Below, one piece after another: positions 16,455 to 23,945 of a DNA stretch of 23,945 nt. The notes under the pieces are model-generated. The model was given only the letters and a program-made list of their open reading frames with translations. It did no database searches and had not been told where the DNA came from. Source of the DNA: JBDKVA01 sp039679375 (GTDB taxonomy: Bacteria > Bacillota > Clostridia > Acetivibrionales > DTU013). The position numbers and the translations under genes were made by a program. Position 1 is the first letter of the stretch. Every line of letters starts with the position of its first letter. The stretch covers positions 1-23,945 of the forward strand of contig JBDKVA010000145.1 in assembly GCA_039679375.1 (NCBI GenBank), written 5' to 3'.

Positions 16455-17432
16455 TTACCACAGACTGCTTTCGCTGAGTTTTTTACTTACTGTATTCGCT
16501 ATAAGAAGCAATATCAGGGAAATTACGGATTCAAAAAGTCCCACGGCAGCACCGTAGCTATAGTTCATATCAATAATTCCCTTCCGGTAAACATATGTTG
16601 AAAAAATATCCGCCACCTTATAAGTTGTCGGCGTATAAAGCAGAATAACCTTTTCAAAGCCGATCTTTATTATACTCCCCGATTTCAATATAAACATTGT
16701 TGCGATGGTCGGGAACATACTCGGTATGGTGATATACCACATTGAATGAAATCTGTTGCAGCCATCCATTGTACCTGCTTCGTACAGGGTAGGATCTATA
16801 CCTGCAATTGCCGCAAGGTATATGATTGCTCCGTAGCCCATACTGCTCCATATATCCGAAGCTATATAAATGGTCCGGAACCACTCAGGCATTGATATGA
16901 AGTACTGTCTTTGTATACCGAGTGCTTCAAGGATGTTGTTGATGATACCGTGCCCCGGTGATAAAAAATCTATAACCATACTGCAGATTATTACCAGAGA
17001 AAGAAATGACGGAAGGTAGCTTATTGTTTGTATGCCTTTCTTGAATTTCTTGTTTTGTATCTCATTTAAAAGAACTGCAAACATGATTGGAAACGGAAAT
17101 GTCCATAAAAGACTGTAAACTCCCAGAAGCAGTGTATTTTTAAATAATATTAAAAAGTCGGGGTTTGAGAAAAACTGTTCAAAATATTTGAACCCGATCC
17201 ACGGACTTTTTATTATGCCCGTAAATACACTATACTTTTTGAAAGCTATTATTACGCCATACATCGGACCATATCTGAATATTGCATAAAAGATGATACA
17301 TGGCAGGAAAAGAATAAGCAGCTGCCTGTCTCGCTTCATGTGCGCAAGTATCCCATGCAATCCTGATTTCTTATTCGGCTTCGGATCTGTTTTCAGCATG
17401 CAATCTTCAGATAATGGTGAATTAGTACTCAT
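16455..17432 (-). CDS. LplB-type carbohydrate ABC transporter permease
   Basis: The 325-residue protein is the second membrane subunit of the importer. After a charged cytoplasmic N-terminus (residues 1-33), six membrane spans follow. FRYGPMYGVIIAFKKYS (about 52-68) is a hallmark of the LplB/YteP group. YEAGTMDGCNRFHSMWYITI (about 220-240) is the EAA docking motif, and the end has GLFESVISLILLLIANTVSKKL. GGAGG ten bases before ATG 17432 supports the start. It follows the binding-protein gene by 156 bp that contain a stable hairpin, which would allow more binding protein than permease to be made. Confidence 0.92.
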   Translation of the reverse strand: MSTNSPLSEDCMLKTDPKPNKKSGLHGILAHMKRDRQLLILFLPCIIFYAIFRYGPMYGVIIAFKKYSVFTGIIKSPWIGFKYFEQFFSNPDFLILFKNTLLLGVYSLLWTFPFPIMFAVLLNEIQNKKFKKGIQTISYLPSFLSLVIICSMVIDFLSPGHGIINNILEALGIQRQYFISMPEWFRTIYIASDIWSSMGYGAIIYLAAIAGIDPTLYEAGTMDGCNRFHSMWYITIPSMFPTIATMFILKSGSIIKIGFEKVILLYTPTTYKVADIFSTYVYRKGIIDMNYSYGAAVGLFESVISLILLLIANTVSKKLSESSLW

Positions 17433-17506
17433 TGGCCGTATACCTCCGAATAAAATCTGACAGAAATTTATTTTAATTATATAAGTAATATCTGGTTGTC
17501 ATCATT

Positions 17507-17545
17507 CTGAGCGATAATGAAGGGGTTCCCTTCATTATCGCCCAG
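17507..17545 (-). promoter_or_regulatory. Intercistronic stem-loop after the binding-protein gene
   Basis: A perfect 14-bp inverted repeat (17511-17524 with 17528-17541) has a 3-base loop and extends, after one mismatch, by CTG/CAG at 17507-17509 and 17543-17545. No T run follows on the minus strand. This favours an mRNA-stabilising or partially terminating hairpin, as commonly seen between binding-protein and permease genes. Confidence 0.7.
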
Positions 17546-17588
17546 AACAATATACTATGAAATGATTGATGTTTTTATTGGATATGGC

Positions 17589-19208
17589 TTATTTTGCAGC
17601 ATCCAATTTCTTCTGCGCTTCATTATAGGTGTCCTCAAGCTTTTTGGATCCTGATTTTTCAGCTTTTGCCACCCATTCATTCCATTGGGCGTCACCATAG
17701 GTTTTTGTCATTATATAATTTGTTGCGAATTCTACACCCGACTTGTCAAGTGCCGACTGTAAATCTGAAATTGTAGAAGCTTGTTCGTCTGTGAATCTTA
17801 ACACAGGGTCAAGCGGAGCAAGCTTGTTAGCTTTTACAATCTTATCCTGTGCTTCCTGTTCCTTTTCGGTGTAGTTAAAATATACGCTTCTTCTATCTAC
17901 ATTCAGGTACATGGTTTCGTAGAAGCAGCCGTATTTATCCGAAATAGCGCTTATATCAACCTTTGGTAAATCTTTAAGTTCAGGGTATGTTACTTTCCCA
18001 TCGGAACCAATCGTGAATTCCTCATCTTTGATACCCAGACTTATGAGTTCGGAACCTGAAGGGCTTGTAAGGTAATCCATCATCTTCAAAGCAGCTTCTT
18101 TGTTGGCATTATTGGCAACTACAAGGCCAAAATTGATTATCTTTGGTAAAGATTTGTTGAGACCGGTAGGACCTATAGGGTTTCCATACCGCAGGTCATA
18201 TCCGGGATTTTTGTCTTTAACCTGATTGTAGAACATGTCTAGTCTTCCAATCCAATCGTAAGTGACAAAAGCTTTATCGTCCGAAGTCATTTTAGCAGTC
18301 CATGACGTCTGCGTATCTGTCATGAATTCAGGGTCGAGCAAGCCTTCATTATAAAGCTTTTTCATAAAATCGATCATTGCCTTGAATTCAGGCTGGATTG
18401 TAGCCAGCTTCCAGAGCTTTGTACCTTCGTCGTAATACATTGGATAGGTTTCGTCTCCGCCCATTCCCCAGCCGGCCGACCAATCCCTGAAAATGTATTG
18501 TCCTGTTTTGGATGCTACAGGATAGGATTTAGGATATATTTCCTTCAACTTTTTAATCGCCTGATAAAATTCATCTGTGTTTGTCCATTCCGCAATGCCG
18601 TTTTTATCTAATATATCTTTCCTATAAAGGATTCCGTGGTTAACATCCCTGTTCAGACCGTATACAGGCCATGTATATATGTTTCCCGTATCATCCGCAT
18701 AGGATTTCATAACCCATGGGTTTTCATCCACATAGAGCTTCTTGAAATTGGGCAATTGATCAATGTACTGGTTGATGGCGGCAAATGCGCCCTGTGTGCC
18801 GAGAGCGTTTATTTCACTTGCAGGAACTCCTTCCATTATATCGGGGAGTTTTCCCGAGGCAAGTGTAATCTTTGATTTATCTGCATAATTTGCAGCTGAA
18901 ACCATTTGTACGTCAACCTTTACACCGGTTCTTTTTTCTATTTCCTTTATTACCGCTTTGTCATTTGCATTCTGTGTTTCACCTGCCAGCATCCATGAAA
19001 CCGTAACCGGTTTGTCAACTACCGGAAGCTTCAACCCACCCGTATCGCCGTAATTGTTAACCGGTTCCTGGCTGGGCTGTACCTGCTGCGTACTTGCTGC
19101 AGAACTTGATGATGTCTGAGCTTCTTCCTGCTTCTTTTCCCCACATCCTGCAAGCAGTGCCGCGGCTAGAGAAATAGCTACTGCGAAAGAAAGTATTCTC
19201 TTTACCAT
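17589..19208 (-). CDS. Lipoprotein solute-binding subunit of the sugar ABC importer
   Basis: The 539-residue protein is an extracellular binding protein anchored by lipid. VKRILSFAVAISLAAALLAG precedes Cys22, the lipobox cysteine. A Ser/Thr/Gln-rich linker follows. The body matches the large LplA/LipO-type binding proteins (about 500-560 residues), with VTVSWMLAGETQNAND-like strand, GKLPDIMEG, and DFYQAIKKLKEIYPKSYPV. Such proteins capture oligosaccharides and pass them to LplB/CarB-type permeases. The start at 19208 (MVKRILS) is chosen because GGAGGAG lies just before it. The longer in-frame version from 19322 would bury the signal sequence. It is the first gene of the operon. The ligand is not predictable. 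Confidence 0.92.
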   Translation of the reverse strand: MVKRILSFAVAISLAAALLAGCGEKKQEEAQTSSSSAASTQQVQPSQEPVNNYGDTGGLKLPVVDKPVTVSWMLAGETQNANDKAVIKEIEKRTGVKVDVQMVSAANYADKSKITLASGKLPDIMEGVPASEINALGTQGAFAAINQYIDQLPNFKKLYVDENPWVMKSYADDTGNIYTWPVYGLNRDVNHGILYRKDILDKNGIAEWTNTDEFYQAIKKLKEIYPKSYPVASKTGQYIFRDWSAGWGMGGDETYPMYYDEGTKLWKLATIQPEFKAMIDFMKKLYNEGLLDPEFMTDTQTSWTAKMTSDDKAFVTYDWIGRLDMFYNQVKDKNPGYDLRYGNPIGPTGLNKSLPKIINFGLVVANNANKEAALKMMDYLTSPSGSELISLGIKDEEFTIGSDGKVTYPELKDLPKVDISAISDKYGCFYETMYLNVDRRSVYFNYTEKEQEAQDKIVKANKLAPLDPVLRFTDEQASTISDLQSALDKSGVEFATNYIMTKTYGDAQWNEWVAKAEKSGSKKLEDTYNEAQKKLDAAK

Positions 19209-19563
19209 AATGTCTCCTCCTATTATAGTTTGATTGGAGCTATTCATATGAAATAGCCGGTCCATGTACCGTGATTCAATACTAACATGCAATGAATTCT
19301 TCAGTAAACAGAACAATTTCACAGCGTTTTATTAATTCGGAACAGGAACCATTATTATCTTGCAACCCTGTTATTCTGGCGATTTTGCGGTATGTAGAAA
19401 AACATAAACTTGTAGAAAATGATAAAAACAAGACATTTCAGCTTTATTTTCTTTTCCGGGGAATTCTCATCGAATTGTATTACAGCTGCCTTCCCTACGG
19501 CATATTAATTTCAAGAATTAACTTATGGTTAACTTTTTCTTCTTTTGTTTAATAACCACTCAA
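19209..19563. other. Divergent intergenic control region
   Basis: This region separates the leftward importer operon from the rightward XRE gene. A 86-codon plus-strand frame (19292-19552) has no ribosome site or recognisable motif and is not called. The stretch TTAACTTATGGTTAA (about 19517-19531) is a short imperfect palindrome. Nothing else is evident. Confidence 0.45.
19239..19257 (-). promoter_or_regulatory. Small inverted repeat in the leader of the binding-protein gene
   Basis: GCTATT and AATAGC (plus one wobble pair on the minus-strand RNA) form a 7-bp stem about 30 bases before the start codon. It may be an operator or an mRNA leader hairpin. No strong promoter was found in 19258-19500 on the minus strand, which fits dependence on an activator such as the AraC-type protein. 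Confidence 0.3.
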
Positions 19564-19592
19564 TTGTGGCAGCAGGGTTAGTTTGATAAAAT
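19564..19592 (+). promoter_or_regulatory. Candidate promoter for the XRE regulator gene
   Basis: TTGTGG (19564-19569) and TAAAAT (19587-19592) are separated by 17 bp, 50 bp before the chosen start codon. The -35 box is weak. Confidence 0.4.
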
Positions 19593-19641
19593 GTAATCAG
19601 AGAAAGGCTTTTTAATAATTTCAGATTGGAAGATGATAAAA

Positions 19642-20703
19642 ATGTCAATGAATATTGTTATTCGAGAAAAAAGAAAAGAAATTGGATTAACTCAAGAACA
19701 AATTGCAGAGTATCTTGGTGTGTCTACTCCCGCTGTGAACAAATGGGAAAAAGGAGTTACCTACCCCGATATTTCTTTGCTACCCGCACTGGCCCGGTTA
19801 CTTAAAATTGATTTGAACACCCTGCTTTGCTTTAACGAAGGGATGTCGGAACAGGAAATCAATCACTTCTGCAAGGAAGTAGTAGATACGATCCGTAAAA
19901 GCAATTTTGAGAGCGGCTTTACAATGGTTATCAAAAAGATAAAGGAATATCCGAGCTGTTTCAAGTTGATTCATTCGACCGCATTGGTTTTGGAAGGCGC
20001 TTTGCTTATGTCCGGAATGAACTCAGATGATAAGGAGCGCTACAGCAGCCAAATTACAGCCCTCTATGAGCGTGCGGCAAACAGTGACGACGACCAGATC
20101 CGGAATAACGCAGTTTTCATGCTGGCTTCCAAATACATAGGCCATGAAGAATATGACAACGCGCAGGAAATGCTGGATTTGTTGCCAGAAAGAAGCGCTA
20201 TAGATAAAAGGCATCTTCAGGCGAACCTTTGGATCAAACAGGGCAAGCTTACTGAAGCTGCGGAACTTCTGGAACGCAAATTGTTGCTGACGGGAATCAA
20301 TGAAATCCAAATCATTTTAATAAATCTGGCAGACATTGCGCTTAAGGAAGGTAACAATCAGGACGCTTCGAATTTGGCGGTACTTTCCCGGAAGACCGCT
20401 AAGCTGTTTGACCTATGGGACTATTATTCCTTTGTTGCGCCACTCCAGGTTGCCCTCGCCCAAGAGAATGTCAAGGACAGCATTTCACTTCTGAAATCCA
20501 TACTTGCGGCCATACTTACGCCGTGGGAAATGAAAAAATCCGATCTGTACCGCCATATCGCGGCTAAAGCAAATCAAGAGAACTTCGGTGTGCAAATGCT
20601 GCCAGGGCTGCTTTCTGAAATTGAGAACGATCCTAAATATACGTTTCTTCATTCCAATAAAGAATTTCAGCAGTTGATAGAACAGTACCATACCAAATAC
20701 TAA
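19642..20703 (+). CDS. XRE-family regulator with helical (TPR-like) C-terminal region
   Basis: The 353-residue protein starts with a Cro/C1-type HTH domain (about residues 6-60: IREKRKEIGLTQEQIAEYLG, STPAVNKWEKGVTYPDISLL). The remainder is all-helical with TPR-like pairs such as ARAANSD-, YDNAQEMLDLLPERS and GKLTEAAELLERKLLL. Such proteins are clostridial one-component regulators, some of which sense peptides through the TPR part, but the target here is unknown. Three ATGs compete. The one at 19642 is chosen because GGAAG (19628-19632) is nine bases upstream of it. The gene is divergent from the importer operon and convergent with the catabolic operon, so it could regulate either, or neither. 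Codon use is more GC-rich in the middle than in the neighbouring operon genes. Confidence 0.85.
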   Translation: MSMNIVIREKRKEIGLTQEQIAEYLGVSTPAVNKWEKGVTYPDISLLPALARLLKIDLNTLLCFNEGMSEQEINHFCKEVVDTIRKSNFESGFTMVIKKIKEYPSCFKLIHSTALVLEGALLMSGMNSDDKERYSSQITALYERAANSDDDQIRNNAVFMLASKYIGHEEYDNAQEMLDLLPERSAIDKRHLQANLWIKQGKLTEAAELLERKLLLTGINEIQIILINLADIALKEGNNQDASNLAVLSRKTAKLFDLWDYYSFVAPLQVALAQENVKDSISLLKSILAAILTPWEMKKSDLYRHIAAKANQENFGVQMLPGLLSEIENDPKYTFLHSNKEFQQLIEQYHTKY

Positions 20704-20840
20704 AGTTCCCTTCTCATAGCTATCTACAAAAAACGCCTTTCAAATAATAAAAATTCTGACGTTAAACCATTTAAAATGTTCCACAAATCAGTGCACAATA
20801 TAAAACTAATATACAATATATAAAAAGTGCGCAGCCACTG
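20704..20840. other. Intergenic tail of the XRE gene
   Basis: AT-rich DNA without a clear terminator hairpin or open frame. It leads into the repeat-rich stretch that begins at about 20841. Confidence 0.4.
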
Positions 20841-20867
20841 TCATTGCGAGCGCAGCGCGGCAATCTC
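20841..20867. repeat. REP-like palindromic unit
   Basis: The unit pairs ATTGC (20843-20847) with GCAAT (20860-20864) around a GC-rich core GAGCGCAGCGCG. Very similar TCATTGCGAGCG...GCAATCTC units are, from general knowledge, dispersed intergenic repeats in many unrelated bacterial genomes. A second small palindrome, GATGC-GCT-GCATC, lies at about 20899-20911. Only one unit occurs in this window. Confidence 0.6.
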
Positions 20868-20938
20868 GCCTTTACAGGATGAAGTGAAGTAAAGAAAGAT
20901 GCGCTGCATCAAAATCATACAATCAAAAGATATTGCCA

Positions 20939-21179
20939 CTTTTGACTGCCCAAAAGTAGCCAAAAGGCGCCACTCAAGCGACGTGGTGTCTGTCAGGGCA
21001 CTGAGGAAAAGCTTCTATATGCCAGCGAAGGAAAGCCCTTGGGGCGGTCGGCACATATATCGCCATCCCTGGCGTAGATGTGCTTGAATGGACATCGTGT
21101 CCATTTCACCGCCTGTTTTGTTTTCCTTCGGGCATATCACGAAGCTTTTCCTAACACTTATAAGCGGCTTCGAAGACAC
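20939..21179. other. Multi-hairpin structured non-coding element (repeat- or RNA-like)
   Basis: The segment is built from nested inverted repeats. CTTTTG/CAAAAG (20939-20944, 20961-20966) and GCCAC/GTGGT (20969-20973, 20983-20987) form small leading hairpins. A long imperfect stem joins 20986-21034 with 21122-21179, including exact 13-base blocks around AGGAAAAGCTTC and CGAAGGAAA. Inside it GGCGGT (21043-21048) pairs with ACCGCC (21108-21113) and encloses two hairpins. One is GCACAT..CGCCA/TGGCG..ATGTGC (21051-21083). The other is AATGGACA-TCG-TGTCCATT (21087-21105). This gives a three-way-junction shape. Frames through it show no recognisable protein or ribosome site. It could be a miniature transposable or dispersed repeat, or a structured RNA. 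It lies between convergent genes and may also stop transcription from both sides. Confidence 0.6.
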
Positions 21180-21294
21180 TGATCAGCAAGGAGCGGCAGT
21201 GCTGTTTGTGGCGGTTGCTGCTTACCTTATCGTTGAAAGATTTTATATTTTTTTATCCTTACTATGCTGCCATTTCGCTTCTGATCTGGAGATT

Positions 21295-22083
21295 CTACGT
21301 ATTTTTGTTCAGAAAATCGATATATTCCACCAGGCCCTCAACCATTTCATTGCAAACCTTTTCACCGAGTTCTCTGGTTGCCCTTTCCGGGAAGCCCATT
21401 ACTCCCACTTTTATTTCCTTCCTTTGGTATACTTTTGGAATTATAAACCTGTGTTCCACTTTTTTAACTGTCTTCTCAAACCAATCCTGGTCAGTACGCA
21501 TCATCTTCGAAATTTCAGGTGTATCCATCTCGATGGTGCTTCTTACCATCTCCGGCTTCCAGTACATCATCAGGGAGGTTTCAACCTCGCCTGCATGGAA
21601 ATCATGTTCGGGTTCCATCTTGAAATAGCTGAGCCATGTAGGTGACAGATCCCATACTTCAACCAATGACAGAGTAATATCACTCAGTTGCGGATTTCTC
21701 CTCATTATCATTTGAAGTGAGTTTTTTAGTGCAGCTTTGTTATCGGTACCGGCATGTCCTAATAATACAACAATATTTTTAAAACCCATTCTGGCAAATT
21801 CGGAGCATATATCCATAATAAGAAGGGAAAATACCTGCGGGCTGATATTTACAGTTCCTAATAGCTCCCCGCCGGAATAGCAGTAGTTAACTGCAGGAGC
21901 AACTACGGCATTCAGTCTGTCGCCAGCTCTTTTGGGAACTTCAGTGGCATTATATATATCTGTGCTTAAGGGTAGATGATAGCCGTGCTGCTCTACAACT
22001 CCTACCGGTATTATAACAGTTTTCGTTTTGGCAAGCGTCTCTTCCATATCCTTGACCGTCATATTTTCCATAAAGTATGCCAT
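21295..22083 (-). CDS. Creatininase-family hydrolase
   Basis: The 262-residue protein has the length and motifs of creatininase-like metalloenzymes, which hydrolyse cyclic amides or, in the IolN branch, open oxidised cyclitol rings. PVGVVEQHGYHLPLSTD (26-42) gives the metal ligands E31, H33 and D42. H110 lies in LLGHAGTDN, and HDFHAGEVETS (160-170) carries H163, E166 and E168. The glutamate that supplies a metal ligand just after the GH motif in Pseudomonas creatininase is not in the same place. That is usual for family members with other substrates. GGGAGG seven bases before ATG 22083 fixes the start. It is the third gene of an operon, 33 bp after the Gfo/Idh/MocA gene. That pairing points to keto-sugar or keto-cyclitol hydrolysis rather than creatinine use. 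Confidence 0.85.
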   Translation of the reverse strand: MAYFMENMTVKDMEETLAKTKTVIIPVGVVEQHGYHLPLSTDIYNATEVPKRAGDRLNAVVAPAVNYCYSGGELLGTVNISPQVFSLLIMDICSEFARMGFKNIVVLLGHAGTDNKAALKNSLQMIMRRNPQLSDITLSLVEVWDLSPTWLSYFKMEPEHDFHAGEVETSLMMYWKPEMVRSTIEMDTPEISKMMRTDQDWFEKTVKKVEHRFIIPKVYQRKEIKVGVMGFPERATRELGEKVCNEMVEGLVEYIDFLNKNT

Positions 22084-22116
22084 TAAATTGCCTCCCTTTT
22101 CAAATAATAAAGCTGT

Positions 22117-23157
22117 TTATAAAATAATAGTTTTACCTGTATCACTGGATTCATAGGCAGCTTCAACAACTTTCTGCACTTGCAGAGCTTCTTCAATACT
22201 TATACCGGCCTGGATCCCATCCAATATGAAACTGCTGAACGACTCAATCTCCTTGGTGTACATGTTCCCAAATTCAACCTTGATATCAACTGTATTTACA
22301 TCGACCCTGTCCTGCTTTGCATCATAACCAAGGCTGTCGTCCGAAAGAACCACATCAAGCTTTCCACCCTCCACCTGGCTTATTGTTCCCTCTGCCAGCA
22401 TGCTGCCCCTGGTACCGTAGAATTCAAGCCTGCACCTTGCCGCGGCATCGGGAATATTGAAATTCGCATCCACATATGCGTTTGCACCATTATCCATTTC
22501 AAATATTACCGATGCTGAATCCTCCACCTCGTATTGAAAGGTTTTTGTCCCTATAAGGGCAGCTACCCTTTTCGCCTTCGCACCGGTTATATATTGTATA
22601 AGATCGATGCAATGCACTCCCATATCCATGAGCGCTCCTCCGCCGGATGTACTCTTCCGCTGCCTCCAATTACCCGACATATCCGGGTACCAGCATGTAA
22701 GCTGCCCCCTGCATGATACTATCCTTCCAAGCTTTCCACTTTCCACTATCTCTTTCATTTTCTGATGATACGCATGAAACCTCATCATAAGGCCGACTGT
22801 TATCAGCACGCCTTCCTGCCTGCAAACCTTAAGCACCTCTTCTCCTTCTTGAGCAGTCAATGCTACAGGTTTTTCAATCAGTATATGCTTTTTCGCTCTT
22901 GCGGCTTTAAATGCCTGTTCCTTGTGATACATAACCGGGGTTGCTATATATACCGCATCAATATCCTTATCTGCAAGCAGTTTGTCAATATTATCATAAG
23001 CTTTTTTAGCGTTGTACTTTGCTCTTATCTTCTCAGCCAATTCCATATTGACTTCCATCACTGCCGCCAGTTCGGCATTTTTGGCCAGCATCAATCCCGG
23101 GATAGTCCTGCGGTCTGCTATTCCTCCGGCTCCAATCACACCCCATCTAACCTTCAT
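22117..23157 (-). CDS. Gfo/Idh/MocA family oxidoreductase
   Basis: The 346-residue protein is an NAD(P)-dependent sugar or cyclitol dehydrogenase. The Rossmann fold starts at GVIGAGGIADR (6-16). The catalytic lysine is K96 in LIEKPVAL. The second domain shows GGGALMDMGVHCIDLI, in which the Asp and His form the usual proton-relay and substrate pair. The length is normal for the family (about 340-390). The ATG at 23157 (MKVRWGV) is chosen over an in-frame GTG at 23169, since AAGGTGG precedes it by about eight bases and the shorter form gives the normal N-terminus. It begins 26 bp after the NagB-like gene and precedes the creatininase-family gene by 33 bp, so the three are an operon. Substrate unknown. 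Confidence 0.93.
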   Translation of the reverse strand: MKVRWGVIGAGGIADRRTIPGLMLAKNAELAAVMEVNMELAEKIRAKYNAKKAYDNIDKLLADKDIDAVYIATPVMYHKEQAFKAARAKKHILIEKPVALTAQEGEEVLKVCRQEGVLITVGLMMRFHAYHQKMKEIVESGKLGRIVSCRGQLTCWYPDMSGNWRQRKSTSGGGALMDMGVHCIDLIQYITGAKAKRVAALIGTKTFQYEVEDSASVIFEMDNGANAYVDANFNIPDAAARCRLEFYGTRGSMLAEGTISQVEGGKLDVVLSDDSLGYDAKQDRVDVNTVDIKVEFGNMYTKEIESFSSFILDGIQAGISIEEALQVQKVVEAAYESSDTGKTIIL

Positions 23158-23183
23158 ACCTAAACCCACCTTAACGTAAATTT

Positions 23184-23945
23184 TTAATTACAATCCGCTA
23201 TCAACGGCCCTGCCAATTCCTTCATAAAAAACAGCTTGCCCGGCAGCGTCGGCATAAATGTGGAAGGTATCCACATATCGGGACCATACCTCAAAGTCAT
23301 CCACAGAGACATCCCCTGCCACTGCATTCCCCTCCCAAGGGTACCGTCGCAGCCTCCAATAATCCTGTCGGACTGCAGAAACAAGCCGGGTCCTATAGTA
23401 TTAGCCCTACAGGGAACCCTTGTAGTTCTGCTCCTGAAGCTTGTTATAGCATTCTGCTCTATTGTGAGAGGATGCAGTTTTGCTCCCAGCCTGTGGGTCT
23501 GCTTCCTCCATTCCTCTACCGAACTGAATTCAGCCGCGAAATGGGGTTCCCAGAAGGCTATATGGCACATTCTTCCTATACCGAATACCGTAACAAGCTT
23601 TGCTCCATCAGCCTTAAGCTTTGATATTTTTTCCGGGTATGCAGGAAGATTAGCCCTTGTTGCAAAATTTCTCTGTCCCTCAGGCACCGTCAAGGCTCCA
23701 AGCGGGCCATAAAAAGCTTGTTTCATTGCATACTGGAAGGCTCCTGTGTTTGTGGACTCCAGAGTGTTTCCATCTCCATCGCTCCACTCATCCATATTGA
23801 AGCCATATACATGTGAACAGGATATATTCCATTCCTTGAGAAAATATACAGCCCATCGGTACATGCCCATCGGACCCACAGGAAGTATTATTGCAAGCTT
23901 TCTTCCTTCATCGGCTGTTCTTTTTATCTCCAATGCTATTTCATG
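23184..23945 (-). CDS. Glucosamine-6-phosphate isomerase (NagB)-like protein, 5' end cut by window edge
   Basis: About 253 codons are visible. The frame stays open to the window edge, so the first residues are missing. VYGFNMDEW matches the NagB catalytic aspartate motif, and FGIGRMCHIAFWEP matches the catalytic His/Glu segment (NDGHIAFNEP in E. coli). The nearby WAVYFLKEWNIS and later IGPGLFLQSDRI also align with the fold. Key changes are seen: the Asp two residues before the active-site His is Met, and the phosphate-binding GGTP loop is LPVGPMG. It is therefore probably an isomerase of a different, perhaps non-phosphorylated, substrate. It is the first gene visible of the operon with the Gfo/Idh/MocA and creatininase-family genes. 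An in-frame TTG at 23933 is not taken as the start because coding sequence extends beyond it. Confidence 0.8.
   Translation of the reverse strand, partial: HEIALEIKRTADEGRKLAIILPVGPMGMYRWAVYFLKEWNISCSHVYGFNMDEWSDGDGNTLESTNTGAFQYAMKQAFYGPLGALTVPEGQRNFATRANLPAYPEKISKLKADGAKLVTVFGIGRMCHIAFWEPHFAAEFSSVEEWRKQTHRLGAKLHPLTIEQNAITSFRSRTTRVPCRANTIGPGLFLQSDRIIGGCDGTLGRGMQWQGMSLWMTLRYGPDMWIPSTFMPTLPGKLFFMKELAGPLIADCN

Noticed and set aside
9560..19208. An ABC ATPase gene in the importer operon
   Set aside because: No Walker A or LSGGQ-containing frame is present. This class usually shares an ATPase encoded elsewhere.
19292..19552. An 86-codon plus-strand frame before the XRE gene
   Set aside because: There is no ribosome site and no recognisable motif, and the frame overlaps the leader region of the importer operon.
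20899..21087. A 62-codon frame and its follower from 21088
   Set aside because: Both run through the nested inverted repeats, and the second continues antisense to the creatininase-family gene. The composition fits translated repeat DNA rather than protein.
1..23945. CRISPR arrays, tRNA or rRNA genes, transposase genes, prophage genes
   Set aside because: No regular spaced repeats, cloverleaf-like sequences or matching proteins were seen on either strand.

Overview
The window looks like chromosomal DNA of a spore-forming, low-GC, carbohydrate-degrading Clostridia-type Firmicute. The grounds are a CotF-type spore coat protein, strong AGGAGG-type ribosome sites, a membrane-bound AraC regulator, an LplB/CarB-type sugar ABC importer with a lipoprotein binding subunit, and a DUF4838 protein. 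The genus cannot be told from the sequence alone.

Region 1 (1-5016) is a patchwork. A partial URO-D family gene runs off the left edge (1-770, minus). It abuts an open frame that resembles the C-terminal end of another such protein (771-899). A second, intact URO-D family gene (1183-2190, plus) is divergent from them across an AT-rich control region with a good leftward promoter and an adjacent inverted repeat. A family 4-like uracil-DNA glycosylase, a CotF-like coat protein and an AlkZ-related protein follow, all on the minus strand. Upstream of the AlkZ-related gene lies a decayed WYL-type regulator. It is fused at a sharp breakpoint to a 66-bp copy of the last codons of the 1183-2190 gene.

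Region 2 (5017-9518) holds a seven-helix membrane protein of unknown function, an MscS-family channel with its own promoter, and a 755-residue membrane-anchored AraC-type regulator, all on the minus strand.

Region 3 (9560-19208) is a leftward carbohydrate operon. In transcription order it encodes a lipoprotein binding subunit, an intercistronic hairpin, an LplB-type permease, a CarB-type permease, a cytoplasmic DUF4838 protein and a 1311-residue secreted protein with two sugar-binding-like jelly rolls, a beta-propeller and three helical repeats. A terminator follows. No ATPase is encoded, so a shared MsmK-type ATPase elsewhere is expected. The AraC-type regulator just beyond the terminator probably senses an extracellular ligand and controls the operon.

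Region 4 (19209-23945) has a rightward XRE/TPR regulator facing a leftward catabolic operon of three genes: a divergent NagB-like isomerase (cut by the right edge), a Gfo/Idh/MocA dehydrogenase and a creatininase-family hydrolase. Between these convergent genes lies about 340 bp of non-coding DNA packed with nested inverted repeats: a REP-like palindrome and a three-way-junction-like element. This element, the chimeric WYL/URO-D scar, the divergent NagB operon and the carbohydrate locus without a recognisable classical CAZyme are the parts most worth a second look.
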